This document shows, in pieces, positions 21,469-34,206 of a DNA stretch of 64,000 nucleotides; position 1 is the first letter of the stretch, and each line of letters opens with the position of its first letter. This DNA comes from Culex pipiens pallens (taxonomy: Eukaryota; Arthropoda; Insecta; Diptera; Culicidae). The stretch covers positions 114,553,068 through 114,617,067 of the forward strand of contig NC_068937.1 of assembly GCF_016801865.2 (NCBI RefSeq), written 5' to 3'. The translations under genes were made by a program, and so were the position numbers. The notes under the pieces are model-generated. The model was not told the origin of the DNA, ran no database searches, and saw only the letters and a program-made list of their open reading frames with translations.

Positions 21469-21543
21469 GAGTCTGCGATTGACAGAGCAGCGAGTCAGAC
21501 GTGCGTCCCTCCAACACCGAATAAGTGCTAAAAAGTGCAAAAG

Positions 21544-22471
21544 ATGCCTCACGGCAAGAAAAAGAGGCGGTCCTCGCCAGCAGGATCGGCAGATTTGAAG
21601 AAGCTAAAGAATGCCGAAGCGCTACCTGCAAAGCCAGGCAGTTTGAGCAAGGACGCTCAAAATTCGTCTGGAAACCAGTTCGCTACCCTCCCTGTGGACG
21701 TGAGCGAGAAAGAAGAATTTGAACGACGGGAAAAGTTGCCACCCATTTTTGTGAAAACATCGTCATCGGATTCGGTGCGAAAGGGGCTCACCGGGTTTAT
21801 CAAATCTGGTGCTTTACGAGCTTCCATTCGCTTGTGTGCTGATGGACTCAAAATTCTGCTACCTACCAGAAAGGATTACAACTACGTTCGGGATTTCCTG
21901 AACAACACAAAGATTGAATACTACAGCCATGACGATCCAGGTAAACCCCCCATGAAACAGGTCCTCCGAGGCCTGTACGACATGGATGTCAGTGTGCTGA
22001 AAGAAGAGCTCAAAACTCTTAAGTTGAACGTGATCGAAGTCTTCAAGATGACGAGGCACAACAAGGTGGAGGAGGTGAGCACAAAACTCAAGCTTGCAAC
22101 ACAATCAACGAGAACATCGAAGCGAAATGCTTCAATTGCGGTGGCGACCATTCGACCAAGAATCGAAGCTGCCCAAAACGTTCTGAGTTTGTAAAAAATT
22201 GGCAGCGGGATCTGTTCGAGTGGTTCCAAATCTGCAGCCATTGCCGTTGAATCATCGGCAAAAAGTTGCAGAGAAAACAACGCCTCCTGGCTTTAGTCAG
22301 CAACCGAGGGAAAACCAACCAACATCAACGGGTGAAGGCAGTAGTGACCTGTTTTCACCACAAGAACTTCTGAACATTTTCATCGAGATGACACCAACAC
22401 TGCGTGGTTGCAAAACTCGCCAGGAACAAGTAAGAACGCTTGGTGCATTCATCTTAAAATACAGTTCGTAG
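21544..22471 (+). pseudogene. Jockey-2 ORF1 remnant (gag-like), frame-broken
   Basis: The first 177 or so codons from ATG 21544 align with Jockey-1 ORF1 (REKLPP, IRLC-DG-K, GLYDM motifs). Near 22073 a deletion of about 200 bp relative to Jockey-1 removes the first two zinc knuckles and shifts the frame. The third knuckle (KCFNCGGDHS, from 22125) then reads in a different phase. A further shift near 22200 leads to the proline-rich tail and RGCKT motif (22199-22471). The N-terminal part reads open for 217 residues to a stop at 22194, out of the original frame. It is probably non-functional. Confidence 0.8.
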
Positions 22472-22529
22472 TTTACTCATTCTAATGATTTTGAATAATT
22501 CAAAGAATTTTTATTTTAGATTTAAGCTA

Positions 22530-25500
22530 CACGGAGAGACTGTGCCCAGAAATTTTAACAATTAAAATTGTTGATTTTACTTTCGTAAATTTTAACCAAA
22601 ACGTACTTGTTACTGCCAATTTTCAGTCAAAATAACCGAAATTCATTATTAATTTAATAACCTGTTTGTTGAAAATGCTAAAGGCAAAAAGCTAACAGAT
22701 TTCCCGAACTCGAATGGACGTGCTCGACTGTTAGCTTTGGTTTTAGGAAAATCAAAAATTTTGTTGGTTGAATATAATTTACAATTGGTTGAATACTTGA
22801 AAGATGAACTTGGGTTTGTTTACGTCTGTCATTTGAAGTCAGGATTCGAACAAGTGCGGTCGATTTGTTGAGTTTGTGTTGTTAATTGTGGAGTGAGCGG
22901 ATGTGAAAGGTGAAAATCACACTTTTTGGCTAATGTTGAAGTGCCAATTCTTAGTGAACACTGTTGCAACTGCGGAGGTGCAATTGGTGAGTAAGCTTGT
23001 TGATGATTTATTTGCAGGTGATAAACTATGAAGAGCAAGACGAGGACATTCGCAATGAGGACCTCTGATGCGAGGGGGCTTCATGACAATATTTGAAGGA
23101 AAGGGCAGTGAAAGGAAGAGGCGGGCTAACTCATGCACGGGAAAATTTAACAAAATGTTGGTTAATCTAAGTAAGTATGGGTTTATTTTTACACAACAAT
23201 TTATCTATTGTAATTTTAATTGTAAAAACTGAATCATCAAAAACCTTTGTGCTTACGATAGATACAATTTTAATGAACCATTATTTTTTTTCAGAATCAT
23301 CAACCATAAAATACATAGAAATGTGTACACATAATATCAAAATATAAATTCGATGATGGGAAATGTCTAAAAACTAAAATTTATAAAAGATATACAAAAG
23401 AAGATAATAATATTTCAAAAATGCTGTTTAAAGAAGACTGCTCAATAAACTGATAAGTAAAACTCAAAATGTTGTTTTCAGGAATCGGAGTACGTTTAAT
23501 AAATTGAATCGAATGCAATGAAAGTATGTTGCCAAAAGTAGTTGTTAAATTAATGCAAGCTTGGTAAGTAGCATTATTGATATTTATTCTTTCCTCATTA
23601 TAATTACATTTATTTTCGTTCCTTTTTCAGTTTATAGCCGAAATTAAGAATTTTGTATAAAATTACTAATAAATTTCTTATGTCTATTTGCAGCAAAAGG
23701 TTCGCTTTGGTGTGAATTCTGTGTCCAACCACAAGAAAAATAACTAAACCTGAGACCGTTGTAGGTGATGATGACTTATCGGATGATTTCACAGTGATGG
23801 TAAGTGAATACAACACTTAATTTTATACAACGTAATAAAGTAAGTAATAAAATTATAAGCTTGAAACTTGGTGAAAATTTTGCTCGAATTCTATTTTCAA
23901 GGAATTCACGAGAAATTAAACATCTTTTTTAAATATGTTTAACAAAATTTGTAAAATCCTTTCATTATTATAATTTTTTGAAACATTAATTAAACTTAAC
24001 ATGTTTTATAAAAACAGTTAAAAAAAGTTTTGTTTTTATGCTTTTTAACAGTAATTTAATAACTTCATGCAAAAAAAAACAAATTAGTACAAATTAGTAC
24101 AAATGCGAATATAAATACACCCAGCATTAATTTGTGAGGCATTATTATAAAATTTACTGCAAATTCAAAAAAATATTGCTAACAACAGCTAATTACTGAC
24201 TACATTTACGAATATTTTTCTTTATTCAAGTAAGACATTAGAGCAATTCTCTACGAAATCGGTCTTTTTTCTTCAATTTTAATTTTTGTATTTTTTAATC
24301 CGGCTGAAACTTTTTTGGTGCCTTCGGTATGCCCAAAGAAGCCATTTTGCATCATTAGTTTGTCCATATAATTTTCCATACAAATTCGGCAGCTGTCCAT
24401 ACAAAAATGATGTATGAAAATTCAAAAATCTGTATCTTTTGAAGGAATTTTTTGATCGATTTGGTGTCTTCGGCAAAGTTGTAGGTATGGATACGGACTA
24501 CACTGGAAAAAATAATACACGGTAAAAAAAAATTTGGTGATTTTTTTATTTAACTTTTTATCACTAAAACTTGATTTACAAAAAAACACTATTTTTAATT
24601 TTTTTTATTTTTTGATATGTTTTAGAAGACATAAAATGCCAACTTTTCAGAAATTTCCAGGTTGTGCAAAAAATCACTGACCGAGTTATGAATTTTTTAA
24701 TCAATACTGATTTTTTCAAAAAATCGAAATTTTGGTCGTAAAAATTTTTCAACTTCATTTTTCGATGTAAAATCAAATTTGCAATCAAAAAGTACTTTAC
24801 TAAAATTTTGATAAAGTGCACCGTTTTCAAGTTATAGCCATATTTAAGTGACTTTTTTGAAAATAGTCGCAGTTTTTCATTTTTTTTAAATTAGTGCACA
24901 TGTTTGCCCAGTTTTGAAAAAAATATTTTTGAAAAGCTGAGAAAATTCTCTATATTTTGCTTATTCGGACTATGTTGATACGACCTTTAGTTGCTGAGAT
25001 ATTGCAATGCAAAGGTTTAAAAACAGGAAAATTGATGTTTTCTAAGTTTCACCCAAACAACCCACCATTTTCTATCGTCAATATCTCAGCAACTAATGGT
25101 CCGATTTTCAATGTTAATATATGAAACAATTGTGAAATTTTCCGATCTTTTCGAAAAAAATATTTTTGGAATTTTCAAATCAAGACAAACATTTTAAAAG
25201 GGCGTAATATTGAATGTTTGGCCTTTGCATTGCAATATCTCAGCAACTAAAGGTCGTATCAACAAAGTCCAAATAAGCAAAATATAGAGAATTTTCTCAG
25301 CTTTTCAAAAATATTTTTTTCAAAACTGGGCAAACATGTGCACTAATTTTAAAAAATGAAAAACTGCGACTATTTTCAAAAAAGTCACTTAAATATGGCT
25401 ATAACTTGAAAACGGTGCACTTTATCAAAATTTCAGTAAAGTACTTTTTGATTGCAAATTTGATTTTACATCGAAAAATGAAGTTGAAAAATTTTTACGA

Positions 25501-26476
25501 CCAAAATTTCGATTTTTTGAAAAAATCAGTATTGATTAAAAAATTCATAACTCGGTCAGTGATTTTTTGCACAACCTGGAAATTTCTGAAAAGTTGGCAT
25601 TTTATGCCTTCTAAAACATATCAAAAAATAAAAAAAATTAAAAATAGTGTTTTTTTGTAAATCAAGTTTTAGTGATAAAAAGTTAAATAAAAAAATCACC
25701 AAATTTTTTTTACCGTGTATTATTTTTTTCCAGTGTAGTCCGTATCCATACCTACAACTTTGCCGAAGACACCAAATCGATCAAAAAATTCCTTCAAAAG
25801 ATACAGATTTTTGAATTTTCATACATCATTTTTGTATGGACAGCTGCCGAATTTGTATGGAAAATTATATGGACAAACTAATGATGCAAAATGGCTTCTT
25901 TGGGCATACCGAAGGCACCAAAAAAGTTTCAGTCGGATTAAAAAATACAAAAAAAATCGAATGACCGAAATCCTAGAGAACTGCTCATTAGTTAAAAATA
26001 TAGCTAGAAATTCGGCCCAGCCTGTATCGCTAAATAATCAAAGAAAATATATATAGAAACTAACATAAATTATGTTTAATTAAGGAATGTTTTGTTAAAA
26101 ACCACTAATAATTTGCTACATGCAAAAATATTTTGGTTGATTCAACGAAAAAAATTTTTCAAAAAATAGGTGAAAAATATGGTCCAGCCTGTTTTTTACG
26201 GAATATTCCACAATATTTCAGCTGAAAACAAAAAAAAATAGTGAATTTTCTGAAAAAAAAACTCTACCAGTCGACTGCTAGAATTGTTTTTCGGCCATTT
26301 AACCAACAAAAATGGCACTTCCAACTATTTTTTTAGTTACTTTTAGTTACATGTGGTCAGCAATTTCGGGTTAACAAAATCAACAATCGATTGTTGAAAA
26401 AAGCTGTGTAAAAAATTAACCCATACTTTTAGTTAAATTAACCAAGATTTTCTTAGATTTGCCCGGTCTCTCCGTG
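22530..26476. mobile_element. TIR element X inside Jockey-2, TA duplication, carries a foldback
   Basis: Ends CACGGAGAGACTG and, inverted, CACGGAGAGACCG, with flanking TA at 22528-22529 and 26477-26478. Without the foldback 24241-25986 it is about 2.2 kb. Its left two-thirds contain several consensus splice donors (GTAAGT at 23171, 23564 and 23800) and pyrimidine-rich acceptors (about 23294, 23630 and 23693), but no long open frame. It is either a decayed autonomous element or one that captured host exons. CACGGA ends recur in the MITE at 6805-6988, suggesting a shared superfamily. Confidence 0.65.
24241..25986. mobile_element. Foldback element, GAGC family, ATTA duplication
   Basis: Ends GAGCAATTCTCTACG and GAGAACTGCTC, flanked by ATTA at 24237-24240 and 25987-25990. 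The arms are about 900 and 750 bp; the right arm lacks the segment next to the centre, so the turn near 25220 is asymmetric. The arms are nearly identical, implying recent origin or conversion between arms. Confidence 0.85.
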
Positions 26477-26708
26477 TAGGATTAGTTATTTTAAGTGATT
26501 TTTTTCTTTTTTTTTATCCAAATGTATTCGAATAATGGTAAAAATGGTAATAAATAATAAATGATAATAATAAATGAATGTGAAAAGTAATAATAACACG
26601 AAAAATACAACAAAGATGAAGAGCATTTAGCCATACCACTTAGAATGTAAATGAAATGTAATTATTGTAAGAATGTTCAATAAAGATACATTTAATTTAA
26701 AAAAAAAC

Positions 26709-26722
26709 AGTTATGCCTTCTC
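26709..26722. repeat. Target-site duplication, right copy (Jockey-2)
   Basis: Exact partner of 21455-21468. Confidence 0.85.
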
Positions 26723-29183
26723 TCTGTGTAAAAGAAACAGAAGAAAATGCTAATTATTTTGCAGCAAAATCAGATGGGTATACTCACGTAAGTGTCTTGT
26801 AAGGGTCAAACATCTATAACGAACTTCAAGGACTTACGTGGTGGGGTTCCCGTGTACAGATCGAGCGCAAATTTGTAATTTAGCCTGGCGACGGGTAAAT
26901 CATCGATTTTAGAAGGTACCCAGACTTGGACCACCCTAATGCCCATTTTGAGGGGGCCACAGAAACAAAACAAAAACATGGCATGACCAAATTATTTTTC
27001 CCTATTTTCCCCGAAAGTTTGACTGGATAATTATGGGTTTGGTGAAATTTAGGCATAGAAACAATCAACTTTAGACAAGTTGATAATATTTAAAACAAAA
27101 ATATCCCGATTTGTTTATAAATCCATTTTTTTTTTTGTATATTTGTGATTGTAGGGCAACTACATAATGAACAAACAACACTTTTTCTGTTGAATGTTTA
27201 ACGTGAAGACTTCCATCATTGTCATGATTTTTCAATCAAAGATATAAATTTTGCGTCTCTTTCAATATTTTGACAAAATTCCTTCAACAAGTTGTTTAGA
27301 ATAGTTCCCTACACATACTGATTCCTTTTGGTAACGATTATCCCATTCCTTGTTAAGTTATGGAAATCGTCATTAATCAATGATTGCCAACAAGGACGTC
27401 AATGACTGTGCCACAAAAGTATATAAATTTTGAAGCACAATTGATTTAGATCAAAAATTCCTTCAGTGGCTTCAAGAAGGCAACAACCGGCACATGCTGA
27501 CTCCTTTTGGTGCTGAAATTCGTAAAATTGAATTTAATACACAATTTTTTATAGTAATGATTAATTTTCTTTGAAAATGATCAACGGCTTCACCTTCAAG
27601 TTATGCCTTGAATTATGATCCATCGTTGTTTAAATCTCCAAGTTTTTTATTCTGTACATTATAATATTATTTATTTTGTTCTTTTTTTAAAGTATGCATT
27701 TCTCTCGCCCTGAAGCGGCAATTAAACAATCGGTAGCTACCTCTCACATATCCCAAAATACGTTTGCAATATTTAAATCCCCGCACTGATTTCAGCCAAA
27801 TTTATCACGCAACACGCACTGGTATGGATGCTGCAGGGGCAAGTGCATTTTTGGTTGGTGATGATGAAGAAAAAAAACGAGCTCAAACACGAAAAATCTA
27901 TAACAAAGCTCGCGAAGATGCGATCAAAGTAAAATTTATGAAGAGAAGACACAAGAGTGAGAGAGAGAGTGAAAAAGAAGAGCCGAAGGACCACGCGCAA
28001 AGATTGAAACTGCATTTTAGAATTCATAATGACTTATTTGGCAGGTTTTTTGCAAGAGCAGGTAGGAGAGACCCATCCCGAGCGGTCTCTAAAATCAGAG
28101 CTGTGGGCTATTCACCCCATTTTTTGCTGGGACGAACCCATTCCACGACCTCCTTCCCAAATTTCCTCCTCTCCAAGCACACACCGCTGCTGCACTTCGC
28201 GGCTTTTAGGAGGTGATTTGGAGCTTTTTTTTACCTGTTCTTTTCGCGCATTTTTCAGATGCGCGCTACCGATTGGTATCGTTTGCAAGATTTTTTTTCT
28301 TTTTTTTCGTTAAATTCTTTTTAGGTTTTTATTTGTTTGCCTCCTCATCTCGTTTGCATTTCGGCTCATTCTCACAAATTTAGTGTTGATCGCGTTTATA
28401 GTTTCGGGTTCACTTTTGTGCTTTTGTTGTCAGGAGGAGATTTTTTGTTTAACTCCCTTTCGGTCATTTCATAGAACTCACACAGCCTCAAGATGGGGCC
28501 TGTTAGACGAATGCACATTTCGTGCATCTCCTCGGCCCGATGTGGGGGTCCAAATTTCGCAAGGCATTAGTGTGTTTGTGCACACAAAGCGCATGAGAAA
28601 ATCTAATTCTATATCATTATTATGGTCTTTTGATACCTTTTGTGTTCTCTAATTTGGAGCGGTTTTGCTTTTACTCTGCTGAACTGCTGCAGACACAACG
28701 ATGGATTAGAGAAGATACTGATATGATGCAAATTAAGGGAGGAAAATTTGAACGTTTTTGAGTAACAACTTTTGACAGCTATTTCGTTTTTGTATAACTT
28801 CATGTTGGGAAAATTACCCTTCAAAGTGTACAGCAACCAAGGAAGTTGTTGTGTTTATTTCAAAATTGTCGAACTTACGAACTGAATCCAGGAACGCGAA
28901 TATCAGGGCTGTGTACCGTTAATTTATGTGATCCCGATAATTCAATTGATATTAATCACTTTTTTTCATTGCCGTATAGGCACCATCTCGTTATCTCTGG
29001 AACCACAATCCATTTTCAAATTAGAAATGGGTTCCGTTTGTGTTGCGCTATTTTAAAGCCTTTCCTCAGCGAGGAAGGCAATAAGTAAGAGTATTGTTTA
29101 AAAAAAATAGTTGGAAAAATTTGGTTAAATAAAAATATCAAATTGTTTTTAATTTTGAAGCCGGGACAAACAAAATTCTACTA
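26723..29183. other. Mostly unique DNA with a diverged tandem pair and an element fragment
   Basis: No supported gene. Two diverged units about 240 bp apart (ATAAATTTTG to CTCCTTTTGG, near 27240-27330 and 27420-27510) form an old tandem duplication. An ATG-initiated frame at 27824-28216 (130 codons, Lys/Glu-rich then Ser/His-rich) lacks conservation evidence. A TATTTAAAT near 27770 and GA-rich sequence near 27960 could be promoter-like. At about 28975-29080 lies a degraded GCCTTTCCTC element end. Confidence 0.4.
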
Positions 29184-29186
29184 TTA

Positions 29187-29357
29187 GGGACCATCCACAA
29201 ACTACGTGGACACTTTTTTGGAAATCCCCAACCCCCCTCCCTCCCCCATCGTGGATAATTGTACATACAATTTTTTTTTGTATGGAGCGTGGACAATCCC
29301 CATACCTCCCACCCCCCCCCCCCCCCTCATGTGTCCACGTGGTTTATGGATGGTCCC
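29187..29357. mobile_element. PIF/Harbinger-like MITE, 3-bp duplication TTA
   Basis: 171 bp, ends GGGACCATCC/GGATGGTCCC with subterminal CACGTGG/ACGTGGACAC pairing, TTA at 29184-29186 and 29358-29360, and long C runs inside. The same family is at 61233-61406 with TTG duplications. A 3-bp duplication and GG termini point to PIF/Harbinger. Confidence 0.8.
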
Positions 29358-29360
29358 TTA

Positions 29361-32300
29361 CCTCGACTATTACAGTGTAATTTGCTCTACATTTGCTTCT
29401 TCAATGTTGTTAGACATTTCAATAAAAAAGGTTTACAATTGAAATGCAGAAATATTTTGAATTGCAGAAATGTTTTGAAATATTTTTTGGTTTATTTCGG
29501 ACGAATATTGATGAAATTAAAGAACAAATTGGAAAAAAATTATCGACCTTGAAACTTCTAATCTGGTTCGCAAAACGACCTCAATTTTGAACTGCCATAG
29601 TGGAACCAATTTACTGTTCGCCAAAAGTAGAGAGTATTGTTATCGATAATTAATTTTTTCTGCAAGAATTAAAAATGTGTGGCATTTGGAACCTGGAGTT
29701 GAACTTAACAAATCTTAAGAAATCTGAAGGAGCGATCGTCATTTTTTATAATTATGAATGAAAGTTAATTATTGTCGCCGCGGCACTAAACCGAATTGAG
29801 CAAGTTTAACTCTCGCGACGATTTTCTGTCGCGAAATATCTGTCAAGCATGTTTAAGTGATTTTGAATCAGTGTGTTTGCTTTTTTTGTTTTGACGGCTT
29901 TGGATGATGAGAAAAACGTGGCTGATCTTTTCTGGTCTGCCAAGGAAATGGAATGCTTTAGATTAAATTATTGTTTAAAATCTTGGTTTTTAGTTCTACT
30001 ACCACTAGAACTGTTTCATTTGGGGTAATTTATGAAGTTCAGTCAGTTTCCAGCTCCAGGAAAAGACGCAGAAGGGAAAAAGTCTTGGTTAAGTTGCTGA
30101 TTACGGATCGATTACCGTCTGAATAAAACAAAAATAAGTGGCCTCATTGTCGAGGGACCTCAATCCGGTCCGTTGTGTCCTCTCACCGGGAGAGTTTTGC
30201 CGATGCGGGATGTTGCGGGTGTCGATTGAATAAGCTCTATAGCGTCAAAATGGGAAGACCCAGCCACCAATTTAAAAATCAAAAGCGCCGTAATTGTACT
30301 CTCCAAGCTAGACATCATGAAATGGTTTATCCGGATGATCGAATCCACGCTCACAGAACGATTTCCGGTAGATTTTCGTGATCGATTCCATGCTCCGTGT
30401 AAGACGCGGCGCGGCTTGTCGCAGCTCAACTGGCGACATTTCAGTTTGGTGCCGCGGCGAAATTTTTTTTTGGTTTCGCGTGTGACATTTGAGGTACACT
30501 CAGAAAAGAAACAACAGAAAATTGCTTCGCGAGATGAAAAACACTCGCGCTGTTATTTCGATTTATTTCAAAAACCACAATATGGAGTCGATGCGGTTGT
30601 ATCTATCCAGAAGTTGTCTTTGTAGTTTGAATCCATTCGAAAACCTACTAGTTTAGTGACAGTTTTTTTCTTTTTGTTGGATCAGCTTCGCTAGAATTAG
30701 TGATGTTTTATCGCTGGCCCAGGAAGTGCTGCAGGATTCCAAAATCAGCCAGGGAATTTATCTGCGAAATCGCAGAATGACACTCTCGCCGCAGTTCTTC
30801 GTCACCCGTAAAAAAGAAAAACCTCTTCTAACCAAACGAAACACACAATTTTTCAGCAAAAAAATTAAAAAAAACTAGACAAAATAAAACACATACTACT
30901 GATTTATACCAGCTCATTTACCAATAATAAAAAAAGGCATGTTTGTGCTTGAACAGCCTCCTACTTTGTAGACGTAAACAATGTGGGATCATTTGAAAAT
31001 TACGTTACGCATTCTCTCTATTAATCACCCAGCTTCTTACAAAAAAAAATCTTTTTTTTTCTGATGTAAAAACTGATATTACCTGCTCTTAGTAGAAAAT
31101 TGTCGATTGTCGAAATGCAAACGATTTTTAGATCCGAACTTCATTTTATTTATGGGTTTTGTTGACTCATCTGAATGGTTGTTTATTTTATGTATCAGCT
31201 TAGACTAGACAATCATCGAATGAAAACACTCTGAACTTAATTTTAAAATTTTCCTACCCTAAATCCCCAACGGGCAAGTCCGAAACGCAACCCATCCGCA
31301 GGTTCGTTATTAGCGTCGGTTTCAGTTTGCGCGCATCCCAATCCCGATGCACTTGGTTCCGCGTCTACCGCCCAACGAGGGCCAAGCAGATAATTGCACC
31401 GTGGGACCCCGAAAAATCTCCGAAACGCCGATGCTAACGACCGCCTAAACACCCATCTTGGCAAAGTTCAAGGCCTGGTCCCGAATCTAACCTCAATGCA
31501 GCAGCAGCCAGCAATGCAGCGACCCAGATGGCGCCCACAGATTACCCCGGATGGCCTAGCTGCACGGAACGAAAAAGTCATAAATCTTTTCGGAGGAGGA
31601 CGCGCGTGTTTTGGCCACCAACCCGAGTAGGTGCACTCCGTGACGGGAGGATGACCCACTCGAAGCAACCGACACCTAGCGGTCGAATGTGGTACTACTG
31701 TGACAGTTGGGGAAATTTATAGCGACTCAGTTGGCTACTTGATCAGCCATTAACCTCTCCGCGAACCTGCCCCCAGCACGGATTATCTAGGTTGCCGTGG
31801 CGATCAATGCACTCCCTGAGTGCATGAAAAGAAAACCTGTCCGTAACTAAAAACTCGCCGACTGACGGCAACCGGTGGTGAAAATGTTATGCAAATATCG
31901 TCCCATCAATCCGCGATGAAGCACAGCAGTGTGGGCAGTGCTACCGGCTCCCGATGGGCATTAAATTACACCCATTCAATTAATTAACTAAATAGGGTCT
32001 CAATTTCATTATGATAACTTAATTAGACCTCGCCACAAATATCACTGCGCGCTTATCACGTATAATGTCACATGACAGTGCAGAGATATGGCCCTTAAAC
32101 GCCGTCCGATGGTGACCGGTTCCCCTTTTGCGCTGGCCTTATCGATGTCAATCAGTGGATTGGCGCATTGAAATCAGGTTGCAAAACGGCCGATCGTTGT
32201 TGTTTACATTGTATGTAACGGCTGCAAGATTGTACTGTTGAGATGTCGACATATTTCACTTCAAAAGCTTCCATTTTATTTTTGCTCATTCTGTGGAAGT

Positions 32301-32592
32301 TTTGCTATACATGCAGGATTACTTTTGAATAAGTGCACCCCCTACTAAATTTAAGTTACGGCATGGGGGTGTTCAATTCGAGAATCGTTTGAAATTGAAA
32401 TGAACATTACTTATACTGAGCCAAAACTGAGCCGTAGAATAATCCAAGGACTCTCACGTGTGATAGGTTTATTCTCTCCATTTGATTTTGGTAGAGTTAT
32501 ACTCTCGGCTTCCTCTTAAGCTTAAGGGTGCACAGATCTTGAATTAAGATCGCCGAGTTTTCCAGGTTAAAGATTTTGTCCATCACATCTGA
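29361..32592. other. Unique DNA, partly GC-rich, no gene supported
   Basis: Apparently single-copy. GC-richer blocks at about 30130-30580 and 31250-31800 contain overlapping short frames on both strands but no recognisable protein motif or consistent splice pattern. They may be regulatory or decayed exonic DNA. Confidence 0.4.
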
Positions 32593-32667
32593 CCCACTGA
32601 GAATTTTGGCTCGAGCCTCGATCTCGAGCCAGGTCGACTCGAGGCTCGAGCCAAAATTCTCAGTGGG
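32593..32667. repeat. 75-bp perfect hairpin
   Basis: 29-bp arms, identical as inverse complements (CCCACTGAGAATTTTGGCTC start; GAGCCAAAATTCTCAGTGGG end), around a 17-nt loop. Possibly a very small MITE or a hairpin RNA source. No matching copy was found in the window. Confidence 0.8.
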
Positions 32668-32996
32668 GACTATCGAATCCATACACTACAAAAATATCGC
32701 ACCTAGGAAGTAAGTGTTTCACACTTAAATCCGCCGCATTTGTCTCGACACAAATTTATGTGGTAGTTTTTTGAATCTTCATAGAAACAAAACGTGTCAA
32801 ATTCAATAGATTTCCACTTAATTTTCATTAACATTGGGTATGAGAATCAAGAACACGTTTTTTTTCAACACAGACATTTTATCCCTTTAAATATAAGAAA
32901 ATCATTGCATTACTTTTATATACAACTTTATTTTGTCATTATTATGCATTATCACATACATAACACTTTCATCGTAAAAACTTGCATGTTTCTTTT

Positions 32997-34202
32997 GAGC
33001 AATTCTCTACGAAATCGGTCTATTTTCTTAAATTTTATTTTTTGTATTTTTTTAATCCGACTGAAACTTTTTTGGTGCCTTCGGTTTGCCCAAAGAAGCC
33101 ATTTTGCATCATTAGTTTGTCCATATAATTTTCCATACAAATTTGGCAGCTGTTCATACAAAAATGATGTATGAAAATTCAAAATCTGTATCTTTTGAAG
33201 GAATTTTTTGATCAATTTGGTGTCTTCGGCAAAGTTGTAGGTATGGATATGGACTACACTGAAAAAAAATGATACACGGTAAGAAAAATTTTGGTGATTT
33301 TTAATATAACTTTTTGTCACTAAAACTTTTTTTTATTTTTTGATATGTTTTAGAGGACATCAAATGCCAACTTTTCAGAAATTTCCAGGTTGTGCAAAAA
33401 ATCTTTGAGCGAGTTATAAATTTTTGAATCAATACTGATATTTTCAAAAAATCGAAAAATTGGTCTCAAAAAATTTTCAACTTCATTTTTCGATGTAAAA
33501 TCAAATTTGCAATCAAAAAGTACTTTAGTGAATTTTTGATTAAGTGCACCGTTTTCAAGTTAAATCCATTTTTAGGTGACTTTTTTGAAAATAGTCGAAG
33601 TTTTGCATTTTTTTAAATGAGTGCACATGTTAGCCCACCTTTGAAAAAAATATTTTTGAAAAGCTGAGATAATTCTCTATATTTTGCATTTTTGAACTTT
33701 GTTGATACGACCCTTAGTTGAGATATTGCCATGCAAAGCTTTAAAAACAGGAAAATTGATGTTTTCTAAGTCCCACCCAAACAACACACCATTTTCTAAT
33801 GTCGGTGAAAAGTTGGCATTTGATGTCCTCTAAAACATATCGAAAAATAAAAAAATTAAAAATAGTGTTTTTTTGCAAATCAAGTTTTAGTGACAAAAAG
33901 TTAAATAAAAAATCACCATTTTTTTTTAGCGTGTATCATTTTTTTTCAGTGTAGTCCATATCCATACCTACAACTTTTCCGAAGACACCAAATCGATCAA
34001 AAAATTCCTTCAAAACTACAGATTTTTGAATTTTCATACATCATTTTTGTATGAACAGCTGCCAAATTTGTATGGAAAATTATATGGACAAACTAATGAT
34101 GCAAAATGGCTTCTTTGGGCATACCAAAGGCACCAAAAAAGTTTCAGTCGGATTAAAAAATACAAAAAAAAATCGAATGACCGAAATCTGAGAGAACTGC
34201 TC
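32997..34202. mobile_element. Foldback element, GAGC family, centre deleted, TTTT duplication
   Basis: Ends GAGCAATTCTCTACG and GAGAACTGCTC, flanked by TTTT at 32993-32996 and 34203-34206. The right arm is much shorter than the left; the junction near 33806 removes the usual centre. It is inserted into an older GAGC-type foldback whose sequence (gcatgtttc on the left, gtgaaattgtctcagg on the right) is continuous near 42360 in another copy. Confidence 0.8.
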
Positions 34203-34206
34203 TTTT

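Larger units (their letters stand above)
21469..26708 (+). mobile_element. Jockey-2: ORF2-deleted Jockey element interrupted by a nested insertion
   Basis: A 14-bp direct repeat AGTTATGCCTTCTC at 21455-21468 and 26709-26722 brackets a 5' UTR and ORF1 remnant (21469-22490), a foreign TA-flanked element (22530-26476) and a Jockey 3' UTR with AATAAA (about 26680) and A-rich tail. The 3' UTR parallels that of Jockey-1 (atgtaattattgtaagaa versus atgtaattattataagaa). Without the insert it is only about 1.3 kb: endonuclease and RT are missing although both ends and the duplication are intact. The copy may therefore have been mobilised in trans as an internally deleted RNA, or deleted after insertion. 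Confidence 0.85.

Noticed and set aside
22987..23017. Intron in element X between GGTGAGT and TTTGCAG
   Set aside because: Only 31 nt, below the usable minimum for insect introns.
27824..28216. 130-codon frame as a real gene
   Set aside because: It has an ATG and a Lys/Glu-rich start, but no domain, splice or poly(A) context, and the second half reads like noncoding GC-mixed DNA. Kept only as a note.
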